A DNA stretch of 64,000 nucleotides from DATMER01 sp963741305 (GCA_963741305.1 CAVUHL010000003.1:3348001-3412000); one strand, 5' to 3'; positions 28,018 to 38,700 are shown, counted from the stretch's first letter. Translations and numbers: made by a program. The notes: generated by a model not told the origin, from the sequence alone.

Positions 28018-31000
28018 CTAGAAAGCCGCCGTGTCCGCCACGCTCGCCAGACGCCCGCTCGGGTTGGTGTACACCTTGACCACTCCGGTCAGCGTGTCCG
28101 TGACGGTGAGGGTGTACTCCACGGTCGAGAGGGCACCGTAGAAGACCCAGAACCTGCCGTTCAGGGAGCTTCCGTCGAGCACCTTGAGGACGACTTCCAC
28201 GTTGGCTTCATCGAAGAACCAGAAGTAGCCGGTGTCGCCGCCCGGCAGGGGTACTGCCTGGCCGGCGCCGGTATGCCCCGCGAAATCCTTCCAGCGCGCT
28301 TCGACGGCGAAGCGGCCGCCGTTGAGGCAGAGGCGCGTCGAGCTGGGCGCGCAGCTCCCGGTTGCCGGCGCGGTCCGGGTGGTGGTCACTAGAAGCTCCC
28401 CGATCCGTGGCTCCGGGCCTTTCTTGACCGTTTCCGCGACCGTGGCTCCCAGCGGGCCGAATGCGATGGTGTCGGCGACGCTCCCCAGACGCCCCGGCGG
28501 GTTCACGTAGCGCCGGACAGCCCCGGTCTGCGTGTCGGTGACTGTCAAGATGTACTCGACGCTGGACAGGGCGCCGTAGAACACCCAGTGGTGTCCGTTG
28601 ACCCCTCGGCCGTCGAGCGCCTTGAGGATGACTTCGACATTGGCGGGGTCGAAGAACCAGAAATAGCCGGTATCCGGCGTGAGTGAAACGGCCCGGCCCC
28701 AGCCACTCTCCCCATTGAAGCCACGCCAGTCTGCCTCGACCTTGAAGCGGCCGCCGCCCAGGCACAGGGCGCGTTCGGACGGAACGCAGGCTTCCCCGTC
28801 CGGCGTATAAACCCAGAGCTCCCGGCCATGAACGCCGTCGTCCGCCGTGAAGAACAGCCGTCCACCGCCGGCGGTCAGCTCCTCCGGATCGGACGACAGG
28901 GCTCCCGGCTGGATGTCCTGCACCACGCGGGTTCCCTCTTTCGTGCCGTCGCTCTCCCACAGCTCGGTCCCGGAGCCGATGCTCGACGCCGTGAAGTAGA
29001 GGCGGCCCTGGAGCGCGGTGAGGTGATCGGGCCACGACGAGCCCTTGCCCGGCACGATGTCGCGCACCAGGAAGGTCCCGGCGGGAGTGCCGTCGGACCG
29101 CCACAGCTCGCGCCCCCGCCCATCTTCCAGAAAGAAGAAGACAAGGTTTCCCACCGGCGTGAGCTGCGCGAATTCAGGCAGTCCCGTCGTCGAGTCGGGC
29201 ACGGTGGCCAGGAGGACCGTGCCGGCGTCCGTCCCGTCGGAACGGAAGAGCCCGGACTCGTTGAGGCCCGACGCCTCGGTGTGCGCGAGGATGTAGAGCG
29301 CGCCCGCGTGCGCGATGAAGCTGCCGGGCCCGCCCAGGACGGCATCCGCGAACGGACGGGTGCCGCCGGGCGTCCCATCGTTGCGCCAGAGCTTCTGCCC
29401 GTTCGAGGAATACCCGCGGAAAAAGAGGGCGGAGCCCAATTGCGCCACGTCGCCGCCGGTGAAGCTCCGGAATTCTTCCGGGAGGAAGATCTCGCGAGTG
29501 CCCGCGGGGGTGCCGTCCGTGCGCCACAGAACGTCGCCCATACTGATCAAGGCCAGGCTTCCTGCCGGAAAGATGCCGGCCCTTTCCACGGGGAGGTCGG
29601 CGATCTTTATCGTGCCGGCCACTGTGCCGTCCGTCGCCCAGAGGGATGCTGTGGGGGCTCCCTGCTCCTTTCCGACGAACAGCGCCCGGCTCCCGACGAT
29701 CACAGGCCGGCCGGCCTCGAGGCCCTCGGGCGTGAGTTGAAAGGTTCCCGCCGGGGTCCCGTCCGTCCGCTCCAGGGCGCCCTCGAAGCGGGTGCTCATG
29801 AGCGTCAGGCTTCCAAAGGCCGTCAGCTCGTCAAGGCCGAGCGGCGTCTCGATCACAGCGGTGGTCGCCGCGGTGCCGCGGCTTTCCCAGAGGTGGCCGT
29901 CATTCTCGCTGCTGGCCGTGAAGCGAATGCCGTCGAGGGTGGGCACGAGCGAGGAGGGGTTCGAGCCCCGGTCGCTCCGGCCGAGGAAGATCACCTCCTC
30001 GGTCCCGGCCGGGGTGCCGTCGCTCACCCAGAGCGCCTGTTGGGCAACCAGGCCTCGCCCATCCACGGCGACCGGAGGATAAGGAAGCACACCGTCGGCA
30101 CGGTCGTCGAGGGGCAGCAGGAGCCGAGTGCCCTCGGGGGTCCCGTCGCTGGCCCAAAGATTGTAGTTGGAGAGCTCGCGGCCGGCCGAGAAGAAAAGCT
30201 TTCCGAGCAGCGGATACATCCGGACTACGCGGCAACGGTCGCAGAAGTCCCCCACCCGCCGCGTGCCCGGCCCGGTCCCGTCGGTCACCCAGAGATCGGT
30301 GGTCGGCGGTTCCTCGGGATCGAAAGGCCCCTCGCCGAGAGCCGCGAAGTAGACCTGGGTGCCCACGCGGACCAGGCGAGAGCTCACGGCGATCACGGGG
30401 CACCCTCCGGGACAGCCGCTCAGCGGCGCCGTCGATTCCGGCCTGCCATCGGTGGTCCACCAGCGGTTGCCGCTGAGGCCGTCATTGGCCGGGAACAACA
30501 GCCGGGCGCCGAACCGCTCGACGCGCCAGGTCGAAAGCTCCACAAAGGGACTGGCGAGGGCCAGAGAGGTCACTTGCCTGGTCCCCGTGACAGTGCCGTC
30601 GCTGCACCACATCTCGCGTCCATTCAGGTCGTTTACCAGGAAACAGACCGAGCCGCCCGCCTCCTGGAGAATGTTCCCTCCCGGGACGAACGGCTCCGTT
30701 GCACTGAACCGGGTGAGCGGCAGCGTCCCCGCGACGGTGCCGTCGCTCGTCCATAGCTCGCGGCCGTCTTCCTGAGCCGTGAAGAAGAGCCGGGAGCCCA
30801 CTGCCAGGAAGTTGAGTGGCGACCAGCCGTTCTGCCCGGTCCGAAGCCGGATCGTTCCTTCCGGCGTGCCGTCGGACCGCCAGAGCTCCCGGCCCGTTTC
30901 GCCCATGACACCGATGAAGGCCTGACTGCCGGCCGAGGTGTAGTTGAAAGGCGTCATCGCTGCCAGCTTCAACGTGCCGGTGCGGGTGCTGTCCGTCTTC

Positions 31001-31497
31001 CACAGCTCACAGTCGCCGTCCGCAACCCGCGCCGCGAACAGGAGAACCGGGCCAGCAGACGCGGCGGACGAGAAACACGGATCCAGCTCCTCGCCCGAGC
31101 CGGGGGCCAGCAGGAAGGTTCCAGGACGCGTGCCGTCGCTCCTCCACAGGCGCCAATCGCCGTCGGTCGTCGCCAGGAAGATCCCCACCTGCCCGATCGT
31201 GCCCAGTGGAGTGAAAGAGGAGGAGCACGATCCCGGGCAGAGGTCGATCAGGAGGCGGGTGCCGTTCTCCGTGCCGTCCGTGACCCAGATCTCCCGTCCG
31301 CTGCCCTGCTCGCTCATGAGGACGAGCGCCACCCGGCCGAGAGAGAAGAACGGGCTGTCGACCTCGACCCGGCTCCGGAACACCTCGCCGCCCGCGAGAT
31401 CCAGCAGGGAGGCTGAACCGGCCCGGGCCGGCGTGGACAACCCGGTCAAGCACAGGAGGACGAACAGCCCCGAGAGAAAACCACGCTGATTCCGCAT
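28018..31497 (-). CDS. Secreted ELWxxDGT-repeat protein 1 with two C-terminal modules
   Basis: 1,159 residues from ATG 31497, directly after the stop of the next ELWxxDGT gene (TAATG overlap); upstream open frame is that gene read in another frame. Signal peptide MRNQRGFLSGLFVLLCLTGLSTPARA. About 17 repeats with the core (E)LW-x-S/T-DGT-x-x-GT (for example ELWRSDGTPEGTI, ELWKTDSTRTGTL, SLWATDGTVAGTI) form a probable beta-propeller or solenoid. Two copies of the roughly 115-residue module starting CVPSERALCLGGGRF and CAPSSTRLCLNGGRF close the protein. Probably surface-exposed or secreted; function unknown for the family. Confidence 0.88.
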   Translation of the reverse strand: MRNQRGFLSGLFVLLCLTGLSTPARAGSASLLDLAGGEVFRSRVEVDSPFFSLGRVALVLMSEQGSGREIWVTDGTENGTRLLIDLCPGSCSSSFTPLGTIGQVGIFLATTDGDWRLWRSDGTRPGTFLLAPGSGEELDPCFSSAASAGPVLLFAARVADGDCELWKTDSTRTGTLKLAAMTPFNYTSAGSQAFIGVMGETGRELWRSDGTPEGTIRLRTGQNGWSPLNFLAVGSRLFFTAQEDGRELWTSDGTVAGTLPLTRFSATEPFVPGGNILQEAGGSVCFLVNDLNGREMWCSDGTVTGTRQVTSLALASPFVELSTWRVERFGARLLFPANDGLSGNRWWTTDGRPESTAPLSGCPGGCPVIAVSSRLVRVGTQVYFAALGEGPFDPEEPPTTDLWVTDGTGPGTRRVGDFCDRCRVVRMYPLLGKLFFSAGRELSNYNLWASDGTPEGTRLLLPLDDRADGVLPYPPVAVDGRGLVAQQALWVSDGTPAGTEEVIFLGRSDRGSNPSSLVPTLDGIRFTASSENDGHLWESRGTAATTAVIETPLGLDELTAFGSLTLMSTRFEGALERTDGTPAGTFQLTPEGLEAGRPVIVGSRALFVGKEQGAPTASLWATDGTVAGTIKIADLPVERAGIFPAGSLALISMGDVLWRTDGTPAGTREIFLPEEFRSFTGGDVAQLGSALFFRGYSSNGQKLWRNDGTPGGTRPFADAVLGGPGSFIAHAGALYILAHTEASGLNESGLFRSDGTDAGTVLLATVPDSTTGLPEFAQLTPVGNLVFFFLEDGRGRELWRSDGTPAGTFLVRDIVPGKGSSWPDHLTALQGRLYFTASSIGSGTELWESDGTKEGTRVVQDIQPGALSSDPEELTAGGGRLFFTADDGVHGRELWVYTPDGEACVPSERALCLGGGRFKVEADWRGFNGESGWGRAVSLTPDTGYFWFFDPANVEVILKALDGRGVNGHHWVFYGALSSVEYILTVTDTQTGAVRRYVNPPGRLGSVADTIAFGPLGATVAETVKKGPEPRIGELLVTTTRTAPATGSCAPSSTRLCLNGGRFAVEARWKDFAGHTGAGQAVPLPGGDTGYFWFFDEANVEVVLKVLDGSSLNGRFWVFYGALSTVEYTLTVTDTLTGVVKVYTNPSGRLASVADTAAF

Positions 31498-34400
31498 TAG
31501 AAAGCTCCCGTGTCGGCCACGCTCGCCAGCCGGCCCTTGAGATTCGTGTAGGTCTTGACCGCGCCGGTCTCCGTATCCGTTACCGTCAGCGTGTACTCGA
31601 CATCCGACAGGGCGCCGTAGAAGACCCAGAACTTGCCGGTCACGGCACGGCCGTCGAGCACTTTGATCACGACCTCGACGTTGCCCGGGTCGAAGAACCA
31701 GAGATAGCCGGTGTCGCCTCCCGCCAGGGGGACGGCACGGCCGATGCCGGAAGAGCCGTCGGGGCGCCGGAACTTCGCCTCCACGGCGAACCGGTTGCCG
31801 TTGAGGCAGAGCCGCTCCGGGCCCGGCACGCAGCTTCCCTCGGCAGCGACGGTCCGGGAGGCCACTCGTGCCTCTCCGTGCTGGGCGATCGGTCCATCCC
31901 TCACCACGCCTGCCGCCGTGGCTCCCCGCGGTCCAAAGGCATCGGTGTCGGCCAGGCTGCCCAGCCAGCCCGGGGGATTGAAGTACCGCCGGACCGCGCC
32001 GGTCTGGGTATCGGTTACCGTGAGATTGTACTGGACGCTGGACAGCGCGCCGTAGAAGACCCAGTGATGGCCGTTGACCCCGCGGCCGTCGAGCACCTTG
32101 AGGATGACCTCGATGTTGGCGGCGTCGAAGAACCAGAACGTGCCGGTGTCCGCCGTGAGCGGGACGGCCTTCCCCCTCCCCTGGTTCCCCTGGAAGTCCC
32201 GCCAGTCGGCTTCCACCCGGAAGCGGCCTCCCAGGCAGAGAGCCAGGGCCGAGGGGACGCATCCGCTCTCCAGCGAGAGCACCCAGGGCTCTTCGCCATG
32301 CAGGCTGTCGCCGGCCGAGAAGAAGAGCCGGTTTGCCACGGTCCTGAGCTCGGTCGGGTGCGACGAGAGACCGCCCGGCGCGATGTCCTGCACCCGGCGC
32401 GTACCGGCAGCCGTGCCGTCGCTCTCCCAGAGCTCGAACCCGCTCGTCCCGTCCGTCGCCGAGAAATAGACCTTGCCTCCGGCCACGGCGAGCGACGATT
32501 CCCACGGCAAGTACGACAGCCCCGAGGTCTCTCCCTGCGCGATGTCACGCACCAGGACCGTCCCGGCTTCAGTGCCGTCGCTGCTCCACAGCTCGATGCC
32601 GTGTGCGCCATCGTCGGCGACGAGCAGGAGGCGATCCCCCAGGCGCACCATACGGATCGCCGCGAGCCCGAAAGATTCGACCAGAAACGCGCTCGTACCG
32701 TCCGACCGCCAGAGTACGCGCCGCGCCGCGGTCTCCGGATGACTGGCAAGGAAATAGAGAGCGCCCCGAAATTCCGTAAGGTCTGTCGGCGAGGAGCCCT
32801 CCCAAGGCTTGGGAAACGGCACCTCGGCCGCGTCGTTGGCGCCGATCGTCCAAAGCCCGTACCGGGAGGCGAAGTAAACGATCCCGCCGGCGATCTCCAT
32901 GGGAAGCGAGGACGACTGGAAGGTCCAGAACCCATTCTCGTCGACAGGCCGCGTCCCCGCCGCCGTCCCATCGCTGACCCAGAGTTGGTCCTCGTGGGAC
33001 GGCCCCCGGCTGGCGACGAAGTAAAGCAGGGAGCCGAGGATCTGGGAGGAGTGGATGCGGACGACGTCGGCCGGGAGATCGAAGAGCGGGCGCGTCCCCG
33101 AGCCGTCACTTTCCCACAGGCTGATCTGGTCCTGCTCTTCGACCCCGAAGATCACGCCATTGCGGAACGGCTCCAGGACCTCGAGCGGTTCGCCCCCGGC
33201 AGGATCGAGCTGCAGGGTCCCCGCCTCTGTCCCGTCGGTGCGCCACAACCGGAAGGGACCGAACCGGTCGTAACCCGTCAGGATAAAAGCGGCTCCACCG
33301 GAGGCCGGCACGATGGACAGGGGCTCGATCACCGCCGGGATCGGATACGGCCCCGCCGCGCTCCCATCCGCACGCCAAAGCACTCTCAGGTTGCCGTCGT
33401 AGGCACTGAACAGGGCGCCGGCCGCGAAGGGGGTGAATCCCCTCGGATAGGAGCCGGGGGACTCGTTGATGTACGAGATGGCCCGCGTCCCTTCGGGGAA
33501 TCCGTCGCTCACCCAGAGCTGGGGCTTCTGCCATTCGAGGCTCGCGAGGAAGAAGATCCGCCCTCCCGCGGCAACCGGCGAGAACCCGTTGGAAAAGCTG
33601 GAATTGAAAGCACCAGCCCCCAGATCGGCCACGCGGACGGTCCCGGCCGCGGTCCCGTCGGTCTTCCATAGACCGTAGCCGGTGCTGCTGTTGCCGGGTC
33701 CGATAAAGAACACCTTCCCGAGAAGCGCAACCGGCGTGAAGGAAATGTCGATGTCGGCCAGGCGCTGTGTTCCGGCGCCCGTGCCGTCGGTCGCCCAGAT
33801 CTCCTGCTCATCTCTCGGGCCGATGCCTTCGAAGACGATCCGGCTTCCGAGCTGGATCAGCGGGCCTCCGGACCGGCGCGGGCAGCCATCGGGACAGCCG
33901 TCGACCGGCGCCGTGGATTCCGGTGTGCCGCCGCTCACCCACAGCCTGCCGCGAAAGCTCCCGCCCTCGCTGGCCGAGAAAACGAGGCGGTTGCCGACCT
34001 GGGCGATCTGGCTGCCGTCGAACCTTTCGGGGAAGGGATCGGTATGGACGAAATCCGTCACCCGGCGCGGGGCGCCGTTCGAGCCCTCGATCCGCCAGAG
34101 ATCGATTCCGGTGCCGTCGTCGGCTGTGAAGTACAAGGTCTGGCCGATCATCCTCAGGAGAGGCTCTTGGCGTCCGAAAGGAAAAGGCTCGAAAAAGTTG
34201 GTCAGGGGGCGCGTCCCGGCCGCCGATCCATCGCTCGTCCACAGCTCCTCGCCTCCGCCCTCCAGCGCCTGAGCGATGAAGACGACCCGGGAGCCGGCCG
34301 CATACAGTTGCCTCGGCCCCTCGGAATCACTGTTCTCGAAGCTCCGGAGGTGGGCCGCGCCGTCTCCATTCGATGTCCAGAGGCCGTTCGACGCGACGAA

Positions 34401-34997
34401 GAAGACGCGGTTCCCGGCCGCAACCAGATTGTGGGCCTCGCTACCGACCTCCTCGACGGGTTGAGTTCCAGACTCTGTGCCGTCCGTGATCCAAAGCGCG
34501 CATGTGCCCGGCTTGCGGGCCAGGAAGAACAGGCGGTCCTCGACGCTGACTGCCTCCGGAACATCCTCCTGGAAAGAGCAGGAATCCAGGGGAAAGAGGT
34601 CGTAGATCGGGAACGTTCCCGCCGCCGTTCCGTCGCTGCGCCAGACCTCCCAGTTCCCGAGCCGGAGGCGGCTCAGGAGCACCGCGGTCTGCCCGGCTGT
34701 GCCCAACGGGACGAAGCTCGAGGATTCGCCTCCCGGCTCGAGATCCAGCAGCAGCCGCGTTCCCTGGGGCGTTGCGTCGCTGATCCAGAGCTCCGCCCCG
34801 GAGGACGGCTCGATCCCCGTGAACAAAAGACGGTCTCCCAGCGGGATGAGCGGCCCGCTGGCACCGTACGAGCTCGAGCCGAACGAGGGGACCTGGTTGA
34901 TGTCGGCCAGAAGCTCGGCCGTGCCGGAAGCAGCGGAAGGAGAAGTGCCAATGAGAGCCGACACGAGAAAGCCAACGGATAGACCGACTCGGACCAT
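31497..34997 (-). CDS. Secreted ELWxxDGT-repeat protein 2 with two C-terminal modules
   Basis: 1,166 residues from ATG 34997, with GGAGG 9 nt upstream and a signal peptide (VRVGLSVGFLVSALIGTSPSAA). It is a full-length paralogue of the following gene: ELWISDATPQGT, ELWTSDGSAAGT, GLWKTDGTAAGT, QLWVSDGFPEGT and similar units repeat throughout, followed by two C-terminal modules (CVPSALALCLGGRF and CVPGPERLCLNGNRF), the last ending ASVADTGAF. The two genes overlap by one base, so they are co-transcribed. Tandem duplication with divergence is visible. Regulation may involve the region carrying array 2 just upstream. Confidence 0.88.
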   Translation of the reverse strand: MVRVGLSVGFLVSALIGTSPSAASGTAELLADINQVPSFGSSSYGASGPLIPLGDRLLFTGIEPSSGAELWISDATPQGTRLLLDLEPGGESSSFVPLGTAGQTAVLLSRLRLGNWEVWRSDGTAAGTFPIYDLFPLDSCSFQEDVPEAVSVEDRLFFLARKPGTCALWITDGTESGTQPVEEVGSEAHNLVAAGNRVFFVASNGLWTSNGDGAAHLRSFENSDSEGPRQLYAAGSRVVFIAQALEGGGEELWTSDGSAAGTRPLTNFFEPFPFGRQEPLLRMIGQTLYFTADDGTGIDLWRIEGSNGAPRRVTDFVHTDPFPERFDGSQIAQVGNRLVFSASEGGSFRGRLWVSGGTPESTAPVDGCPDGCPRRSGGPLIQLGSRIVFEGIGPRDEQEIWATDGTGAGTQRLADIDISFTPVALLGKVFFIGPGNSSTGYGLWKTDGTAAGTVRVADLGAGAFNSSFSNGFSPVAAGGRIFFLASLEWQKPQLWVSDGFPEGTRAISYINESPGSYPRGFTPFAAGALFSAYDGNLRVLWRADGSAAGPYPIPAVIEPLSIVPASGGAAFILTGYDRFGPFRLWRTDGTEAGTLQLDPAGGEPLEVLEPFRNGVIFGVEEQDQISLWESDGSGTRPLFDLPADVVRIHSSQILGSLLYFVASRGPSHEDQLWVSDGTAAGTRPVDENGFWTFQSSSLPMEIAGGIVYFASRYGLWTIGANDAAEVPFPKPWEGSSPTDLTEFRGALYFLASHPETAARRVLWRSDGTSAFLVESFGLAAIRMVRLGDRLLLVADDGAHGIELWSSDGTEAGTVLVRDIAQGETSGLSYLPWESSLAVAGGKVYFSATDGTSGFELWESDGTAAGTRRVQDIAPGGLSSHPTELRTVANRLFFSAGDSLHGEEPWVLSLESGCVPSALALCLGGRFRVEADWRDFQGNQGRGKAVPLTADTGTFWFFDAANIEVILKVLDGRGVNGHHWVFYGALSSVQYNLTVTDTQTGAVRRYFNPPGWLGSLADTDAFGPRGATAAGVVRDGPIAQHGEARVASRTVAAEGSCVPGPERLCLNGNRFAVEAKFRRPDGSSGIGRAVPLAGGDTGYLWFFDPGNVEVVIKVLDGRAVTGKFWVFYGALSDVEYTLTVTDTETGAVKTYTNLKGRLASVADTGAF

Positions 34998-35073
34998 GAA
35001 AGAAGACCTCCGGCGTTGAGTGTGCCGGAAGCCTATTTCATTTCAGACGGAGGGGAAGCTGTCCGAGCGATTT

Positions 35074-35346
35074 CAATGTACAGCGGGGCGCCCGGAATAT
35101 ACATCCGGGCCTCAGGAACTCATTCCCGAGACCAGGGAATGTACATTCCTGCCGCGGGAATATACATCCGTGCTCCAGGAAGTCAGCTCCGGGCCTCGGG
35201 CTTATACATCCGAGACGCAGAATTGTACATCCCAGGCCCGGGGGTATACATCCGGGAGCCGCGCTTGTACATCCGAGCCGCTCGGGCAGACTCCCGAGCG
35301 GCTCGGATGTACAGATCAGCGGCCCAGATGTACAACTTGTTCGCTA
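35074..35346. repeat. 21-bp degenerate repeat array 2
   Basis: Thirteen consecutive units, each exactly 21 bp, with starts at 35074, 35095, 35116 and so on to 35326. The semi-conserved part is near GAATRTACATCC; the remaining 9-10 bases vary but are G/C-rich. The core centres on TGTACA or TATACA, close to self-complementary. Later units run in the opposite orientation (GGATGTACA), so two neighbouring units form a perfect hairpin. The last unit contains the stop codon of the minus-strand gene at 35344. The remaining 76 bp to 34997 hold the ribosome-binding site of ELWxxDGT gene 2. An open frame across the array is a by-product of the 21-bp period. Confidence 0.9.
35266..35313 (-). terminator. 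Perfect 21-bp-arm hairpin inside array 2
   Basis: Bases 35266-35286 are the exact reverse complement of 35293-35313, with loop CAGACT. The arm length equals the array unit. It begins about 30 nt downstream of the stop of the minus-strand gene at 35344, so it can act as its terminator, though no T-run follows. Confidence 0.6.
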
Positions 35347-35733
35347 CTTTGCAGACACCGACCGCAGCACCTCGAGGAACGGCCTCCCCCACCCTTCCAT
35401 CCGCTCCTCCAGCTTTTCGGTGCAGTCGCAGTCGCCGCAGGCCCAGGGCTCGCTGCCATCGAGGTCACGGCACTTGCGGCGGCTGTGGGCGTCCTGGACT
35501 TTGACCAGCTCGAAGTACTTCTCCCAGTAGGGACGCTCCTCGTCGAGCGGCTCCCAGCAGAAGCAGACCTCGACCCAGCGCGCCGTTCCCTCCTCGGTCC
35601 AGCGCGCCTGGGCCATGTTCTCCAGGTACTCGCTGCCGGCGACCGAGCCCTTCCCCAGGGTCCCGTCCTCGATCGCCTTGAGCAGGTCCGTTTCCTTGCC
35701 GGGACGGACCCGCGCCGTCACCAGATACCTCAT
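35344..35733 (-). CDS. Conserved-type small cysteine-rich protein, function unknown
   Basis: 129 residues. The N-terminus (MRYLVTARVRPGKETDLLKAIEDGTLGKGSVAGSEYLENM) resembles a ferredoxin-like dimeric alpha+beta barrel. The C-terminal half carries several cysteines (VCFCWEP, KCRDLDG, WACGDCDC) that could bind a metal. No signal peptide, so it is probably cytosolic. It follows the outer-membrane-barrel gene with a 9-bp gap on the same strand and is likely co-transcribed. I do not recognise a named family. Confidence 0.75.
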   Translation of the reverse strand: MRYLVTARVRPGKETDLLKAIEDGTLGKGSVAGSEYLENMAQARWTEEGTARWVEVCFCWEPLDEERPYWEKYFELVKVQDAHSRRKCRDLDGSEPWACGDCDCTEKLEERMEGWGRPFLEVLRSVSAK

Positions 35734-35742
35734 GTCCTCATG

Positions 35743-38700
35743 CTACCAGCCGGGAGCGATCACGAAGCCGGTCACCCAGTCATCCTCCGGCCGCTGGAAC
35801 GGCTTGGCGTAGTAGAACTGAAGCACCGCGAAGCCGCCGAGCAGCACGCGCGCCGCGATGCCGGCGCTCACCACCGGGATGCGCTCGATCGAACGCTCCT
35901 CGAAGCGGAGCTTCGGGGTCGTCTCCGAGTCCCAGGCCACGCCCGCATCCACGAAGGCGGAGATCTCCGTGGGCAGGAACGACACGTCGAAGATGCCGAA
36001 GCCGCGGGTGCCCAGGAGCGGCACCCGGAATTCCATGTTCAGCACGCCGAGGCGGCTGCCGATGAGCCGGTCGAACTCGGGGCAGGCCGTGGGATCGCCG
36101 GGCACTTCGGAGCAATCGGAAGCACTGATGTCGCCGATCTCGTACCCGCGCACCAGGGTGGGACGGCCGACGTAGAGCTGGCTCAGGCGCTCGCTCTCGG
36201 CGTCCGTGCCATAACGGCCGAGATGAAGGCCGCGGAAGGCCAGCGTCACCGGCCGCCAGAAGAAGTAGCGGCGGTAGTCGGCGAGGAACGACTGGTATTC
36301 GAGGTCGCCGGACGTGGGCTCGATCTCGAAGCGGTAGCGCTGGCCTCGTACCGGCGAGGTGAAACCGAAGTAGCTGCTGTCGCCGACGAGGGCGAGGCTG
36401 CCCTGGACGAGGGAGAGCGACTCGGGCGAGGGGAGGTCCCGCTCGGAGCGTTCGATGACCGTGTCCCCCACCACCGCGACCCGGAAGAGCTCGGCCTGGA
36501 AGTCGAGGCGCGTGTAGCCGATGCTCGCCTCCAGCCGCCGCGTGGCCGAGAAGGGGAAGCGCGAGATCAGCGCCGCCTGGTCCTGGAGGACGGTCTCGCG
36601 GACCTGCTCGATGACCCGGGCCTCGAACTGCTGTCCGTCGATCTCGACGACCTCGTTGCGGGCCGTGGTGAAGGCCGAGATGTAGGGCACGTGCCCCGCG
36701 GCACCGCCCCACTGCAGGCGGCTGGCCTGATTGAGGTAGTAGGCCTCGGCGCCGAACTCGTTGAAGGACGAGCCGCTGCCGCCGTAGAGGGTGAAGCCGA
36801 CCTCGCGCTGGTTGAGGACGTCGCTGAAGAAGGCGGTGATGTCGCCGCCGAACGCGGTTCCGGTGGTACTCACGCCTACGCCGACCGCGGGCCCCACGAA
36901 GTCCAGGGAGAGCTTCGGCCGGTATTCCTCGGTGTCCAGCTCTCCGGCGCGGGCAGCCTCCAGGGGCTGCGGCTCGCCGAGGTACTGGGCCACGACGCTG
37001 GCAGCCCGCTCGCGCTGCGGCGGCAGGTCGGCGACGCGGGCGAAGGGGAGGGGGTCCTGGGCGGCCGGGACGCCGCGCGCCTGCTCGGCGTCGAGGCCGT
37101 GGATCTGGTAGATCGTGTCGTGGAAGACTGAAAACATCACCCGGCCCGTCCCTTCGGAGACGGAGAGGGCCGGAGAGAGCCGGGCGATGCCGGTCACGCC
37201 CGTGGTCAGGTGGGTCACGCGGAAGATCTCGCCGCTCGCCACGTCCATGCGATAGAGGTCGCTCACCCCTGCGACGTCGGAAAGGAAGAAGAGGTCTTTC
37301 CCGCCCGGACCGAACTGCGGGTTGATGCGGTGGCCCGGTTCCTGGCCCAGGGGGACGAGTTCGCGCACCTGGCCGCTCGCCACGTCGATGGACCAGATGG
37401 TCATCGGCCCCTCGGCGAGCCGGGTCAGGTCGGTCCCGGCGCCACGGTCGGAGACGAAGGCGATCGTGCGGCCGTCCGGTGACCACTCGGGCTGCATGTC
37501 GCCGAAGCGGTCGTCGGTGAGCTTGCGCGTCTGGCCGCTCTCCACGTCGAGCAGATAGATGTCGGAGATGCCGCCGGCCGATCCGGAGAAGGCGATGCTG
37601 CGGCCATCCGGCGACCAGGCCGGGTTCCAGATCGCCCCTACCCCTTCAACCTCATAGCGGCGCTCGACGTCCCGCGAGCGTACGTCCAGGATGGCGAGCT
37701 CGTTGTCCCCTCCTGCGAAGACGGCGAAGGCGAACCGGCGCCCATCGGGCGACCAGGAGCCCGCCGAGTCGATGAAGCGCAGGGAGTCGAAATGGGAATC
37801 GGCGTCCGCGGAGAGGAGCTTGGCCTTGATCTCACCGGTACGGGCGTCGGCCAGGTAGAGGTCGAACGTGAACAGCCGGCGCGTGGAGAAGAAGATCACT
37901 TCCGTGCCGTCGGGGCTGATCACCGGGGAGATGTAGGTGTCGGTCGACTCTTCCTCTCGGGGAAGCAGCCGGGCACCGAGGGTCTTCGGCGTCTGCCTCG
38001 CTTCCAGCACCGGCGCGTAGGCCTCGCGGATGGAGGTTTTCCAGAGGTCCGAGAAGGCCTTGTCGTCCAGCCCGAGGGTCTCCTGCAGCGCCACGTCCAG
38101 CCCGAGGGCCACGCCGCGGGTGAAGAGCCGGCCCACGGTGCGGTCGTTCCAGCGCCCGCCCACGTAGGACCAGAAGGCGTGGCCCCAACGGTAGGGGAAG
38201 AAGCGCGGATCGCGGGAGATCTGGCGCAGGTCAGGCAGCTCGTCCCGGGCCAGCGCGTCGCGCAGCCACATGGAGGTCTGGGGCGAGGTGGGGCCGAGGG
38301 AGAGGTACTCGGCCAGGCCTTCGATGAACCAGAGAGGAATGTCGTAGCCGCCCGCCTGGCCGCCGCCGGCCTCGCGGATCAGAGGGTCTTTCAGGATGTC
38401 GTACTGGAAGACGTGGACCAGCTCATGACCGAGGACGTGGTCGGTGTCCTCGTAATTGCCGGTCAGCGGCAGGACGACCCGGGTGCGGAGCCCTTCGGTC
38501 ACGCCGCCGGTGCCCTGGCCGATCAGGCCGCGGACGACGGTGGTCTGCTGGAAGTCGCTCTGGTCCGCGTAGAGGACGATCGACTTACGCTCCAGGAAGT
38601 CGCGCTCGAACACCTGCCGGAGCCGGGCGTACCAGCGCTCGGCCATGCGGGCAGTGTCGCGCACGGCCTTTTCTTCCTCGGGGTAGTAATAAATATCAAA

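Noticed and set aside
35016..35504. 162-residue open frame across array 2 and beyond
   Set aside because: Composed of degenerate heptads from the 21-bp units, then antisense to a real gene.
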